Shown here: positions 17,711 through 26,815 of the stretch, one piece after another | Numbering within the stretch: position 1 is the first letter of the stretch | How the letters are laid out: every line of letters starts with the position of its first letter | Assembly (NCBI GenBank): GCA_900756155.1 | Contig: CAAEJV010000032.1 | Location: forward strand, 32,756-96,755 | Length of the DNA: 64,000 nt | Direction of reading: 5' to 3' | Source: Pasteurellaceae bacterium | GTDB taxonomy: Bacteria > Pseudomonadota > Gammaproteobacteria > Enterobacterales > Pasteurellaceae | Program-made: the position numbers and the translations under genes | Notes under the pieces: generated by a model | What the model saw: only the letters and a program-made list of their open reading frames with translations | Database searches by the model: none | Told to the model about the DNA's origin: nothing

Positions 17711-19156
17711 CTAACCAGCCAAACCTAACCAATATGCGGCGATAAAACTGGACACCACGGACATCACCATTAATACAACTAACACGAAACGCATAGAGAA
17801 TGGTATAGGTTGTGCATTGGCAACCGCTTCTGATGGTTTACCGATGACACATTGTCCGAATTTATACAACAACCATACGAATGTCGCGGTAGATTCAACT
17901 AAAGCAAGCACCATTAACCAAGTAATCCAGCCATATTCATGGCCTAATTCAAATCCGGCCGCAAATAATGGATATTTACTGAAGAATCCGTTAAACGGTG
18001 GTACCCCGGCAATCGCTAACGCGGCTACGCCAAATCCAGCCCCTACCACTGGCATTGTACGCATAATGCCTTGTAGTAATGGCATAGAACGAGTTCCAGT
18101 CGCATAACTTAATGAACCAGCGACCAAGAAGAACAAGCTTTTCGCGAAAGCATGGTTGAAGATGTAGCTAATCGCTGCCACAAAGGCCAATTTAGAACCT
18201 AATGCAGCAAGAGAAATCCCAATGAAAATATAAGACAGTTGGGTAATAGTTGAATACGCCAATAAACGTTTTAAGTCAGTTTGTGGCAAGTACATCAAGA
18301 AGCCATAAATTAAGGTAATCATCGCCATGATGATGCCGACTTCACCCACAATATGTGGAATCTCACCAGCAGACATAACAGAACGCGCGAAGATATACAC
18401 CCCAACTTTAACCATTGATGCGGCGTGCAAATACGCACTCACCGGTGTTGGTGCTTCCATCGCATTTGGCAACCAAATTTGCATTGGTAATTGTGCTGAT
18501 TTACCCCACGCAGCAAACATCACACCGAATAATACGATAGTTTTCGCACTCGGATCTAAATGTTCTAATGCTGTGATAGAGAAAGTACCTGATTGGCTGA
18601 ACAAATACGCTGCAGCAATATATAACCCGATTGCCCCCACATGAGTAATAATCAAGGCTTTCATTGCGGCTGCTTGAGCTTTTGGTGTTTGATAATAACT
18701 GATCAATGCCCAAGAACATCCCCCGGTAATTTCGAAGAACAATAATTGTCCTGCTAAAGTTGAGGAATACACCAAGCCCGCCATGGCACCGATAAAAATG
18801 AGCAAGAAGGCATAAAAACGAGGCAATCCGTTATGCGGATGCTCACGGTTTTTATCGGTTAAATAACCGCAAGAATATAAGCAGATTAAGAAACCTAAAG
18901 CCACAACGGCAAAGGCAATTAATGTACTGACTGCATCAAGAGTGACACCAAAGATCGCAGTTTTATCAAAAGCGACAATGTCATAAGTGACGCTTTGATG
19001 GCCATCCGCAAACCATTGCCCAGCAACTAACATGGTTCCTAACGTAGCAAGCGCTGCAAATACAGTGGCAATTTGAGCAAAGTGTTTTTTGTTCAAACCA
19101 ACAATAAACGCCCCTACGAAAGGTAAAATGATTGTAATCAGAGCTAAACGTTCCAT
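17711..19156 (-). CDS. hyfD: Hydrogenase-4 membrane subunit HyfD (NuoL/M/N-like)
   Basis: A 481-residue antiporter-like subunit with about 14 helices. Core motifs: WGKSAQLPMQIWLPNAMEAPTPVSAYLHAASMVKVGVY and DLKRLLAYSTITQLSY, and a buried Glu in LLFFEITGGCSW (helix 5). HyfD has no counterpart in hydrogenase-3 and is thought to add a second ion-translocating module. It lies 11 bases after hyfC. Energy coupling has not been shown for this organism and is inference. Confidence 0.95.
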   Translation of the reverse strand: MERLALITIILPFVGAFIVGLNKKHFAQIATVFAALATLGTMLVAGQWFADGHQSVTYDIVAFDKTAIFGVTLDAVSTLIAFAVVALGFLICLYSCGYLTDKNREHPHNGLPRFYAFLLIFIGAMAGLVYSSTLAGQLLFFEITGGCSWALISYYQTPKAQAAAMKALIITHVGAIGLYIAAAYLFSQSGTFSITALEHLDPSAKTIVLFGVMFAAWGKSAQLPMQIWLPNAMEAPTPVSAYLHAASMVKVGVYIFARSVMSAGEIPHIVGEVGIIMAMITLIYGFLMYLPQTDLKRLLAYSTITQLSYIFIGISLAALGSKLAFVAAISYIFNHAFAKSLFFLVAGSLSYATGTRSMPLLQGIMRTMPVVGAGFGVAALAIAGVPPFNGFFSKYPLFAAGFELGHEYGWITWLMVLALVESTATFVWLLYKFGQCVIGKPSEAVANAQPIPFSMRFVLVVLMVMSVVSSFIAAYWLGLAG

Positions 19157-19167
19157 ATTTGTCCTCC

Positions 19168-20136
19168 TTACAACCCTGTGAAGTAAAATACAAACGCTAA
19201 CACAGAAATGCCGAAGCCGACTACGGTTAAACGTCCTGTTAACATAAAGCGGGTACGAGAGAGTGTATTTTCAAAGACACAAGCCAATACGAACACCACT
19301 AATAATTTCACGAAGAATAAAATACCACCTAAAATGACCGCACTTAAGCTCATCTCTGTCGGGATACCGAAAGGAAGCAACACGCTCACAAAGATAGATG
19401 CCACAACCATAGATTTTAAACTTAAGCCGATTTTTAATAAGGCGAGTGCTGGACCAGAGTATTCAGTCAATGGACCTTCTTGTAATTCTTGTTCCGCTTC
19501 CGCCAAGTCAAATGGGATTTTACCCATCTCAATAAATACGGCGAAGAATGCCGCAGCGATAGCAATCACTGTCGCAATTGGATATTGCCAAGTGTTTTCG
19601 GAAAGCGCATTACCGATAACCGCAAAATTGGTTGAACCCGCAATTAAACCAATCACAAGGAATGCCAACATGAGAATTGGTTCTACCAATACACCTAATG
19701 TGACTTCACGACTTGCCCCTAAACTTGAGAATGTGCTGTTTGAATCCAAACCCGCAATTGAAAAGAAGAAACGGAACAAGGCGAATAAGTAAATCACGGT
19801 GATTAAATCACTGCCAGCGCCAAACGGTGCAACACGAGTAAATAAAGGTAAGCTCATGGCAACTACCATCACCGTGCTAATTAGCACATAAGGCATCGCT
19901 TTAGAAACCCAACCCGCATTGTCAGGCCAAATGTTTTGACGTTTCATTAATTTCGCAATGTCGCGATAATCTTGTAACACGCCCGGACCGCGACGAGATT
20001 GAATTCGAGCACGGATCATACGTGAAATACCGGAAAATAACGGTGCAAGGGCAAGTAGAATCAAGGCTTGCACAATGGCAAAAACAAACATTCCGGCAGA
20101 TGTTGCAATTTCTGAAGGTAACGTAATCATTTTCAA
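19168..20136 (-). CDS. hyfC: Hydrogenase-4 membrane subunit HyfC (NuoH-like)
   Basis: A 322-residue, eight-helix membrane protein homologous to NuoH/HycD, the subunit that joins the catalytic arm to the membrane. Seen: ARIQSRRGPGVLQDYRDIAKLMKRQ in the first cytoplasmic loop and IEMGKIPFDLAEAEQELQEGPLTEYSGP in the conserved acidic loop. It lies 4 bases after hyfB. Family identity is clear; assignment to HyfC rather than HycD rests on the operon. Confidence 0.95.
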   Translation of the reverse strand: MKMITLPSEIATSAGMFVFAIVQALILLALAPLFSGISRMIRARIQSRRGPGVLQDYRDIAKLMKRQNIWPDNAGWVSKAMPYVLISTVMVVAMSLPLFTRVAPFGAGSDLITVIYLFALFRFFFSIAGLDSNSTFSSLGASREVTLGVLVEPILMLAFLVIGLIAGSTNFAVIGNALSENTWQYPIATVIAIAAAFFAVFIEMGKIPFDLAEAEQELQEGPLTEYSGPALALLKIGLSLKSMVVASIFVSVLLPFGIPTEMSLSAVILGGILFFVKLLVVFVLACVFENTLSRTRFMLTGRLTVVGFGISVLAFVFYFTGL

Positions 20137-20140
20137 CCTC

Positions 20141-22162
20141 CTACATCAACGCAATGGAAAGTAGTATTGCCACCAAAGCAATCACGAAGTACACGCAGTA
20201 CAAACGGAAGTCGCCTTGTTGCAACCATTGAAGTTTTGTTCCTAACCAAGGAATAAAACGAGCGATTGGCATCGTCACTTTTTCTTCCCAGAAAGGTTCT
20301 GTTTTTGTTGCACCTTTAATTACCGCTTGGATGCCTTTATCACCTAAAGGTGCAGGATCCAACACTTCACGCAAGGTATAAAGCGATTTGAAAATCGTAC
20401 GTAATGGACGAGTGAAACTACCTGCAGAGGCAGCCATATCTTGTTCATAAGCATAACCACAAGCCCATGGATTGCCTTTTGCACGATCGGATAAACGTTG
20501 ATTTTTGGTGAACGCGTAAAAACTAAATGGCAAGAAGAAAAATGCCAATAACATGATAGTCACCATTGGTGTTGAAAGTGCAGTATGCGGTTCAGCTTGT
20601 GCAACCACTACTCCATTTTGAGCCAACATTAGCGACTCGCTATGAGCAAGTGCGGTCGAAATTTTCGCAATTATTGGAGTCACCACTGATGCGCCAACAC
20701 CTAACAACACACAACATAACGCCAACACAGCCATCGCAATGACCATTGGTTTTGGCACTTCACGTGCATTGGCTGCTTTTTCGCTACGTGGTGCACCACC
20801 GAAGCTGATACCGTACACTTTCACGAAACAAAGTGCTGCTAACGCACCAGTCAATGCCAACATAATGATGGCTATAGGTCCGGCAAGTTTTAATACGAAA
20901 TCATCACTTTGGCTTAAGGTGAATAAAGATTGATAAGTAAACCATTCACTGACAAAACCGTTAAACGGTGGCAATGCTGAAATCGCCATGGTACCGATTA
21001 AGAAACAGAATGCGGTGTAAGGCATAAGTTTGCCTAAGCCGCCCATTAAGTCCATGTCTTTAGTGTGCAAGCGATACATTACTGAACCTGCACCTAAGAA
21101 TAACAAGCCTTTGAACACAGCATGGTTAAGTAAGTGGTATAACCCACCAAGTAAACCCACGGTTGCTAATACTGGATGATGTGTCGCGATACCAATCATA
21201 CCAACGCCCACCCCCATCATAATGATACCGATATTTTCTACCGTGTGATAAGCCAAGAGTTTTTTGATGTCATGTTCTGCCAAGGCATAAAGTACGCCGA
21301 GTACGGAAGACACCGCACCAAAACCAAGCACGATAACGCCATACCAAACATTGGTAGAGCCGAGAAGATCGACACCCACTTTAATGATCCCGAAAATACC
21401 AATTTTTACCATCACACCAGACATCATTGCGGATGCGTGAGAAGGTGCAGCTGGGTGAGCTTTCGGTAACCAGCTGTGTAATGGAATCATCCCTGCTTTG
21501 GCGCCAAAACCTAAAAATGCCAAAATAAAAGCAGTAAAGGCAAGCGGTGCCGGTAAAGTGGTTTGACGGAATGCGCTAAATTCAAAACTACCGGCATAGC
21601 AGTAGAAAATGAAGAAGGCGATCATAATTAATACCGAACCGGCATGCGCAATAAAGAAATAAAGCAAGCCTGCATTGACGGCATTGTCATCTTGTTCGGT
21701 AAGCACTAAGAAATAAGATGCCAATGACATCATTTCAAAGAATACAAGGAAGTAGAACGCATTATCGCTGGTAACTAACGCAACCATGGAAGCGATAAAT
21801 AAATTCATAAAGAAGCCCATGGAACCTGCGCCTTTACCTTTATATTCTTTTACATAAGAGAAAGAATAAAGTGCGGTCACAATCACTAATAAAGAAATGA
21901 CACACACCATAAAGGCTGCCAATCCGTCAATACGGATGGAGAACGAGGCAAATTCAAATGGGGTTTTGAAAACATCAACGACTGTGTCGCTGCTGATCAG
22001 AACGGGGATGCAGGCAACAATACCTAACACTCCAGCAAGTACACCGGTCACGCCGGATATATTGATTGAAAGTTGTTCATTTCGTCTCACTGCGAGCGAA
22101 ATAAACGCACCTACGACATAAATCAACAGGGTCGTGATGAGTAAATTGATTGGTAAACTCAT
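20141..22162 (-). CDS. hyfB: Hydrogenase-4 membrane subunit HyfB (NuoL-like)
   Basis: A 673-residue antiporter-like subunit with about 16 helices. Motifs: FGAKAGMIPLHSWLPKAHPAAPSHASAMMSG and EHDIKKLLAYHTVENIG, plus a long C-terminal extension ending in a final membrane helix. The ATG at 22162 has GGAG upstream and gives MSLPINLL; a longer frame beginning 11 codons upstream reaches back over the hyfA stop and is unlikely. It is the largest membrane subunit, shared in type with HycC of hydrogenase-3. Two uptake signals lie within it. Confidence 0.95.
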   Translation of the reverse strand: MSLPINLLITTLLIYVVGAFISLAVRRNEQLSINISGVTGVLAGVLGIVACIPVLISSDTVVDVFKTPFEFASFSIRIDGLAAFMVCVISLLVIVTALYSFSYVKEYKGKGAGSMGFFMNLFIASMVALVTSDNAFYFLVFFEMMSLASYFLVLTEQDDNAVNAGLLYFFIAHAGSVLIMIAFFIFYCYAGSFEFSAFRQTTLPAPLAFTAFILAFLGFGAKAGMIPLHSWLPKAHPAAPSHASAMMSGVMVKIGIFGIIKVGVDLLGSTNVWYGVIVLGFGAVSSVLGVLYALAEHDIKKLLAYHTVENIGIIMMGVGVGMIGIATHHPVLATVGLLGGLYHLLNHAVFKGLLFLGAGSVMYRLHTKDMDLMGGLGKLMPYTAFCFLIGTMAISALPPFNGFVSEWFTYQSLFTLSQSDDFVLKLAGPIAIIMLALTGALAALCFVKVYGISFGGAPRSEKAANAREVPKPMVIAMAVLALCCVLLGVGASVVTPIIAKISTALAHSESLMLAQNGVVVAQAEPHTALSTPMVTIMLLAFFFLPFSFYAFTKNQRLSDRAKGNPWACGYAYEQDMAASAGSFTRPLRTIFKSLYTLREVLDPAPLGDKGIQAVIKGATKTEPFWEEKVTMPIARFIPWLGTKLQWLQQGDFRLYCVYFVIALVAILLSIALM

Positions 22163-22198
22163 AATATCACTCCATTGATTACAAGTTAAACACACTAA

Positions 22199-22798
22199 TT
22201 ATCTTGGGATAGCAGGCGAAGAAACCATTGCCATTTCACGTTTTCTTTCGTTAGCCTGTTTGATACTCTCATCACTAATAATAAATAACGTTTTGGTCGG
22301 ACAGGTTTGTACACAAGCCGGACCATCTTCACGGAAATAGCAAAGATCGCATTTCACCGCAATGGCTTTCACGCCTGGTTGCCATGCCAGCATATTGTGT
22401 AAATCCGTATTATCTGGTGCAGTACGAATATCTCGTTTTACCGCATCAGTGAAGGAGAATCCTTCATAATAGGTTGGTGCGTCAATCGGTGCAGAACCAT
22501 GTTGGGTAATTGCACCGAATGGGCAAGCAATACCACAAAGTTTACAACCGATACAGAGACTTTCATTAAGTTGAATAGTGTCATCAATATGTGTAATGGC
22601 GTGTACAGGACACACGGTAGCACATGGTGAATCATCACAATGACGACAGAGAATTGGCACGGTTACATCGTCATTACGCATGACTTGTAAGCGTGGAAAA
22701 GATTGTAATCCGAAAGCTTTATGCACTTCGCTACAAGCGGCCATACAGGTGTTGCATCCAATGCAATCCTTCGGATCACCGATTACAAAACGATTCAT
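22199..22798 (-). CDS. hyfA: Hydrogenase-4 electron-transfer subunit HyfA (4x [4Fe-4S])
   Basis: A 199-residue polyferredoxin of the HycB/HyfA type with four Cys clusters: CIGCNTCMAAC, CRHCDDSPCATVCPV, CIGCKLCGIACPF and CDLCYFREDGPACVQTCPT. It accepts electrons from FdhF and hands them to HyfH/HyfI. It is the first gene of the operon, with AGGAGGGG just before the ATG, an unusually strong ribosome binding site. Its upstream region is shared with the divergent hypC and carries an FNR/CRP-like dyad. Confidence 0.95.
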   Translation of the reverse strand: MNRFVIGDPKDCIGCNTCMAACSEVHKAFGLQSFPRLQVMRNDDVTVPILCRHCDDSPCATVCPVHAITHIDDTIQLNESLCIGCKLCGIACPFGAITQHGSAPIDAPTYYEGFSFTDAVKRDIRTAPDNTDLHNMLAWQPGVKAIAVKCDLCYFREDGPACVQTCPTKTLFIISDESIKQANERKREMAMVSSPAIPR

Positions 22799-22899
22799 AC
22801 ATTCCCCTCCTTGTATGTAAATAACGTTTCTACAATAACCACTCTAGGAGTAAGGATACTCCTGTCGAAAAGTAAAGCTCAAGAAGTAATTCAAAGATT

Positions 22900-22915
22900 T
22901 GTGATTAAGATCAAA
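22900..22915. promoter_or_regulatory. FNR/CRP-like dyad in the hyfA-hypC divergent region
   Basis: GTGAT-TAAG-ATCAA (22901-22914) matches the FNR consensus TTGAT-N4-ATCAA at 9 of 10 positions; read as TGTGA-N6-TCAAA (22900-22915) it also resembles a CRP site. It is centred about 109 bases before the hyfA ATG. A weak TTTACT -10 candidate lies at the spacing expected for a class II site on the minus strand. The rest of the 344-base region (22799-23142) is AT-rich with no other element I can support. Confidence 0.6.
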
Positions 22916-23142
22916 AGATTTTGATTGTTTTTCTACTGCTGTGATGCGCCTGTTAAATAACCGTGAAACATAATAATTTTATGTTAAAAATGTAAACAAA
23001 TTTTCAACAAATAGAGATCACCCTATTTGGAATATCGCTATACAAATTTAAGTGGTTACGTGATAAAATTTATCTTTCGCAGTATGTTTATTGGCACACA
23101 ATAAACAATTCATCTCATAAACATTCTAACTAAGGACAGATT

Positions 23143-23418
23143 ATGTGTTTAGGTATTCCGGGACAGATCATTCAAGTAGCTGACAGCGCATTACAGCTTG
23201 CTGTAGTCGATGTCTGCGGAGTAAAAAGAGAAGTTAATATTTCATTAATTTGTCAGGATGACCCAAAACCTTTGGTTGGCAAATGGGTTCTCGTACATGT
23301 GGGTTTTGCCATGACAATTATTGATGAAGAAGAAGCCAAACAGACGCAAGAAGCCTTAATTGCCATGAGCCAGCTGGAACACGAAGTCGGCGATTTTCTT
23401 GGCCTCAATCAAAAATAA
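23143..23418 (+). CDS. hypC: Hydrogenase maturation chaperone HypC/HybG family
   Basis: A 91-residue chaperone beginning MCLGIPGQI; Cys2 is the residue that binds the iron with HypD and then docks on the large-subunit precursor. AAGGACAG lies upstream of the ATG. The usual place for hypC is between hypB and hypD, but here those two genes are 9 bases apart and hypC instead heads a two-gene unit with hypF, divergent from hyfA. It is the only HypC-like gene in the window. Confidence 0.96.
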   Translation: MCLGIPGQIIQVADSALQLAVVDVCGVKREVNISLICQDDPKPLVGKWVLVHVGFAMTIIDEEEAKQTQEALIAMSQLEHEVGDFLGLNQK

Positions 23419-23431
23419 ACAGGATTGCGTT

Positions 23432-25699
23432 ATGCAAGGGATCGAATTACGCATAAAAGGAAAAGTTCAGGGCGTGGGATTTCGCCCTTTTGTCTGGCTT
23501 CTGGCAAATCAATATGGATTAAATGGAGATGTCAATAATGATGGACAAGGCGTGTTAATTCGTTTTGTCTCTCCACCATCCGGCTCTCTTGAACAATTTT
23601 TATCCGATCTACAAAATAAGCTTCCACCACTGGCTCAAATTACGGACATTACTCAGCGCACCATAGATTGGCCTGAAGCAGCCACAGTAACAAGCTTTAC
23701 TATCCGGGAAAGCGAAAACAATCAAATGGACACGCAAATTATTCCCGATGCAGCAACCTGTCCACATTGTTTAGCTGACTTATTCGATCCCAACAATCGA
23801 CGTTATCACTACCCCTTTACCAATTGTACCCATTGCGGTCCGCGTTTTACCATCATCAAGGCAATTCCTTACGACCGAAAAAACACGGCGATGTCTGTTT
23901 TTCCGCTTTGTCCACAATGTGAAAAAGAATACAAAGATCCAGCCGATCGTCGTTTTCATGCTCAACCCAATGCTTGTTCGGTCTGTGGTCCTCATATCTG
24001 GTTGCAGGATCGGGAACAAACGCTTGCTACTCATGAAACCGCACTAAAACAGACCGCACTTTTATTGCAACAAGGTCACATCGTCGCGGTAAAAGGCTTA
24101 GGCGGTTTTCATCTAGCCTGTGATGCGAATAATCAAAAGGCGGTTGATTTATTACGTCAACGGAAGCATCGTCCGACAAAACCGTTGGCTATTATGGTGC
24201 CTGATCTGCAGTTTTTACAGAATTTGAGTTCTCAAGAAACAGAACTGCTAACTAGCAGTGCTGCACCGATTGTACTGCTAGCAAAACATAAAGTACCCAA
24301 TATTGCTGATAATATTGCGCCTAACTTGCAAGAAATCGGCGTCATGCTTCCAAGTAATCCACTACAACATTTGTTGTTACGTGCGGTTAATCGTCCGCTA
24401 GTCATGACCTCTGCTAACGCAAGCGGTCAACCTCCTGTATTGAAAAATGAACATGCGGTGGAACAATTAGCTGATTTAGCGGATTTTTATCTTTGTCACA
24501 ATCGCGATATTCTACAACGTGCTGATGATAGCCTTGTTCGCGTTGCCTTCGATGGATTAGAAACATTGCGTCGTGCTCGTGGCTATGTGCCAGATGAAAT
24601 ATCGCTTGAAACACAAAGCACAAAAAATGTGTTGGCGTTGGGTTCTGATCTGAAAAATACCTTCTGCTTACTACGTCACAATAAAGCCGTACTGAGCCAA
24701 CATATTGGTGATACTGCAAATGAGCAAGTGCGGTCACAATTAAGTGAAAATCTTGCATTATTTCAGCAAATTTACCAATTTAAACCAGACATTATCGCGG
24801 TGGATGCTCATCCTGGCTATTTTTCCTCTTCCATTGGTAAACAACTTGCCGAACAGCAACAAATCACACCAATAGAAGTACTGCATCATCATGCTCATAT
24901 TGTCAGTGTGATGGCCGAACATCATTGTAATGAACCTGTAATCGGTCTTGCACTAGACGGTATCGGCATGGGGGAAAATGGACAACTTTGGGGAGGTGAA
25001 TGTCTACTCGTTGACTATCAACATAGTCAATATTTAGGTGGTCTGCCTGCTGTGGCTCTGCCAGGAGGCGATCTTGCAGCTAAACAACCTTGGCGCAACT
25101 GGCTGGCTCACCTGCATCAATTTATTCCACAATGGCAAGAAATTCTCACTAAAACCTGTACAGAACCGAATTGGCAAATATTAGTCAATGCCATTGAACG
25201 CGGACTCAATTGCCCACCTATATCATCTGCGGGGCGCTTATTTGATGCCGTAGCTTATGCTCTCGGTATTGCACCAACTGTTGTTTCTTGGGAAGGCGAA
25301 GCTGCCTGCCATTTAGAAGCACTGGCAAATACCTCATCTTTGGCGACACAAGCACAAAGTGCGGTCAATATTCCAGTAAAAATGCCACTTATCGGCAATA
25401 AACTGGATTTGGCTTATTTCTGGCAAAGTTGGTTGAATTACCAGGCGCCTGTCGCAGATAAAGCCTTTGCCTTTCATTATGCTCTCGCCCAAGGTTTTGC
25501 TGAACTTGCTGCGAACCAAGCACGCAAACACCGATGCCGTACTATCGTATTATCCGGCGGTGTGATGCATAACCAACTGCTACGTCGTTTATTAAAAGAA
25601 AATTTGAGCGAATTCCATGTACTAAGTGCGCATAAACTACCGATGGGTGATGGTGGACTCAGTTTAGGTCAGGCGATTATTGCCATGCATAGAAACTGA
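23432..25699 (+). CDS. hypF: Carbamoyltransferase HypF
   Basis: HypF makes the carbamoyl group used for cyanide ligands and transfers it to the HypE C-terminal Cys. A 755-residue multidomain protein: acylphosphatase domain (KVQGVGFRPFVW, residues about 1-90), two zinc fingers (CPHC, CTHCG, CPQC, CSVCG; about 105-185), a YrdC-like domain (GLGGFHLACDA; about 200-380) and a Kae1/carbamoyltransferase domain with HHHAH near residue 490 and a late GGVMHN motif. The ATG at 23432 (AGGA upstream) is used; an earlier in-frame start would overlap hypC. Several uptake signals lie inside. Confidence 0.96.
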   Translation: MQGIELRIKGKVQGVGFRPFVWLLANQYGLNGDVNNDGQGVLIRFVSPPSGSLEQFLSDLQNKLPPLAQITDITQRTIDWPEAATVTSFTIRESENNQMDTQIIPDAATCPHCLADLFDPNNRRYHYPFTNCTHCGPRFTIIKAIPYDRKNTAMSVFPLCPQCEKEYKDPADRRFHAQPNACSVCGPHIWLQDREQTLATHETALKQTALLLQQGHIVAVKGLGGFHLACDANNQKAVDLLRQRKHRPTKPLAIMVPDLQFLQNLSSQETELLTSSAAPIVLLAKHKVPNIADNIAPNLQEIGVMLPSNPLQHLLLRAVNRPLVMTSANASGQPPVLKNEHAVEQLADLADFYLCHNRDILQRADDSLVRVAFDGLETLRRARGYVPDEISLETQSTKNVLALGSDLKNTFCLLRHNKAVLSQHIGDTANEQVRSQLSENLALFQQIYQFKPDIIAVDAHPGYFSSSIGKQLAEQQQITPIEVLHHHAHIVSVMAEHHCNEPVIGLALDGIGMGENGQLWGGECLLVDYQHSQYLGGLPAVALPGGDLAAKQPWRNWLAHLHQFIPQWQEILTKTCTEPNWQILVNAIERGLNCPPISSAGRLFDAVAYALGIAPTVVSWEGEAACHLEALANTSSLATQAQSAVNIPVKMPLIGNKLDLAYFWQSWLNYQAPVADKAFAFHYALAQGFAELAANQARKHRCRTIVLSGGVMHNQLLRRLLKENLSEFHVLSAHKLPMGDGGLSLGQAIIAMHRN

Positions 25700-25723
25700 T
25701 AATCCTTAATATTAAATATAAGA

Positions 25724-25759
25724 AAAAGAGTTAATCGAAAAGTGACGATTAACTCTTTT
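25724..25759. terminator. Bidirectional terminator between hypF and lysO
   Basis: AAAAGAGTTAATCG (25724-25737) and CGATTAACTCTTTT (25746-25759) form a perfect 14-bp stem with an 8-base loop, between convergent genes and with T-runs on both strands. Confidence 0.9.
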
Positions 25760-25778
25760 GTTTTTTTGTATTTCTTTT

Positions 25779-26699
25779 TTATAGCGGAATACTGGAAAAG
25801 AAAACCAATAGTAACGGTGGCAGAATATTCGTGACAAATCCGAATGAAATCGCAATTGGCGTGACTTCAATACCTCCCGCTTTTTGGATAATTGGTAAAG
25901 TGCAATCTATTGCTGTCGCACCCGTAATCCCAATTGCAGTCGAACGGAAATGACGCATAAATAATGGGATGACAAATAAACTGACAATTTCACGGGATAA
26001 GTCATTAAAAAAGGCAATACTACCCTGTACTGGTCCCCATGCATTGGTTAATACCACGCTGGATAACGAATACCACCCCATTCCAGAGGCAAACGCCAAT
26101 CCTTGCGTAATTGGCATAGCCAAAACGAAAGCAGCAATGATACCGCCTAGTAATGAAGTAAAAGTAAACACCATCCCCGTTTGGAAACCTCGTCTATTGA
26201 ACAGAGCTTCTTTCAAGGAAATGCCGTTATTTCTTAGCTGAATCCCCACAAAGAAAATCAGTATGATCAATACATACAAATTGATACCAGTAGGCAACAT
26301 GATATAGGATTTGAATAAGAAACCACAAAGGGTACCAATCACCACGGTGCCGGAAAGTTTGAGTGAGTCAATTAAGGAGTGCCAGCGAGAATCAATTTTA
26401 CCTTGTGATTTAAGTGGCTCAGCGGGGTTAAAGCGGTCATAAAGCATCAAACCAATCATATTGGATCCCAAAATGATCGCAGATAGTGTCACCGCAGTTG
26501 TGCCAATAATCGGCAGTTTATGCTCTAAATCATCTAACTGGCCGAGTAAATAACCCATTAAGAAAAGAATAATGTAAAGCAAAAACATCACGATATGATT
26601 AATTTTTGCAATATAGGATTTATTATTGACCTTTAATAAATAACCTAACACCATCGGTATTAAGACAATTAATAAGCCATTTATCATATCCTGCATCAT
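25779..26699 (-). CDS. lysO: Lysine exporter LysO (YbjE, DUF340)
   Basis: A 306-residue inner-membrane protein with about eight helices. It matches E. coli LysO/YbjE in the signature segments VGIQLRNNGISLKEALFNRRG, GWYSLSSVVLTNAWGPVQGS and AFFNDLSRE. LysO exports lysine and its toxic analogue thialysine. Start: ATG 26699, with ATG 26696 immediately after; GGAG lies just upstream and fits either. It is downstream of and in the same direction as the DAHP synthase gene but separated by a terminator, so probably has its own promoter. Confidence 0.9.
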   Translation of the reverse strand: MMQDMINGLLIVLIPMVLGYLLKVNNKSYIAKINHIVMFLLYIILFLMGYLLGQLDDLEHKLPIIGTTAVTLSAIILGSNMIGLMLYDRFNPAEPLKSQGKIDSRWHSLIDSLKLSGTVVIGTLCGFLFKSYIMLPTGINLYVLIILIFFVGIQLRNNGISLKEALFNRRGFQTGMVFTFTSLLGGIIAAFVLAMPITQGLAFASGMGWYSLSSVVLTNAWGPVQGSIAFFNDLSREIVSLFVIPLFMRHFRSTAIGITGATAIDCTLPIIQKAGGIEVTPIAISFGFVTNILPPLLLVFFSSIPL

Positions 26700-26764
26700 A
26701 CTTCTCCTTTCTTATTCCATTGAAGCTAGCATACCCCTTTTCGTCCTCTTTTCAAAGCGCATAA

Positions 26765-26793
26765 AAAAGTGCGGTCAAATCGACCGCACTTTT
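26765..26793 (-). terminator. Terminator after the DAHP synthase gene (uptake-signal pair)
   Basis: AAAAGTGCGGTC (26765-26776) and GACCGCACTTTT (26782-26793): two perfect uptake signals as inverted repeats, with an A-run on the plus strand that reads as a U-run downstream of the minus-strand gene. Confidence 0.88.
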
Positions 26794-26815
26794 AACCATC
26801 TGAAAATTAAACTGA

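Noticed and set aside
23092..23106. Sigma-54 promoter suggested by TGGCAC upstream of hypC
   Set aside because: The required GC-containing -12 element (TTGC) is absent; the bases at that distance are AT-rich.
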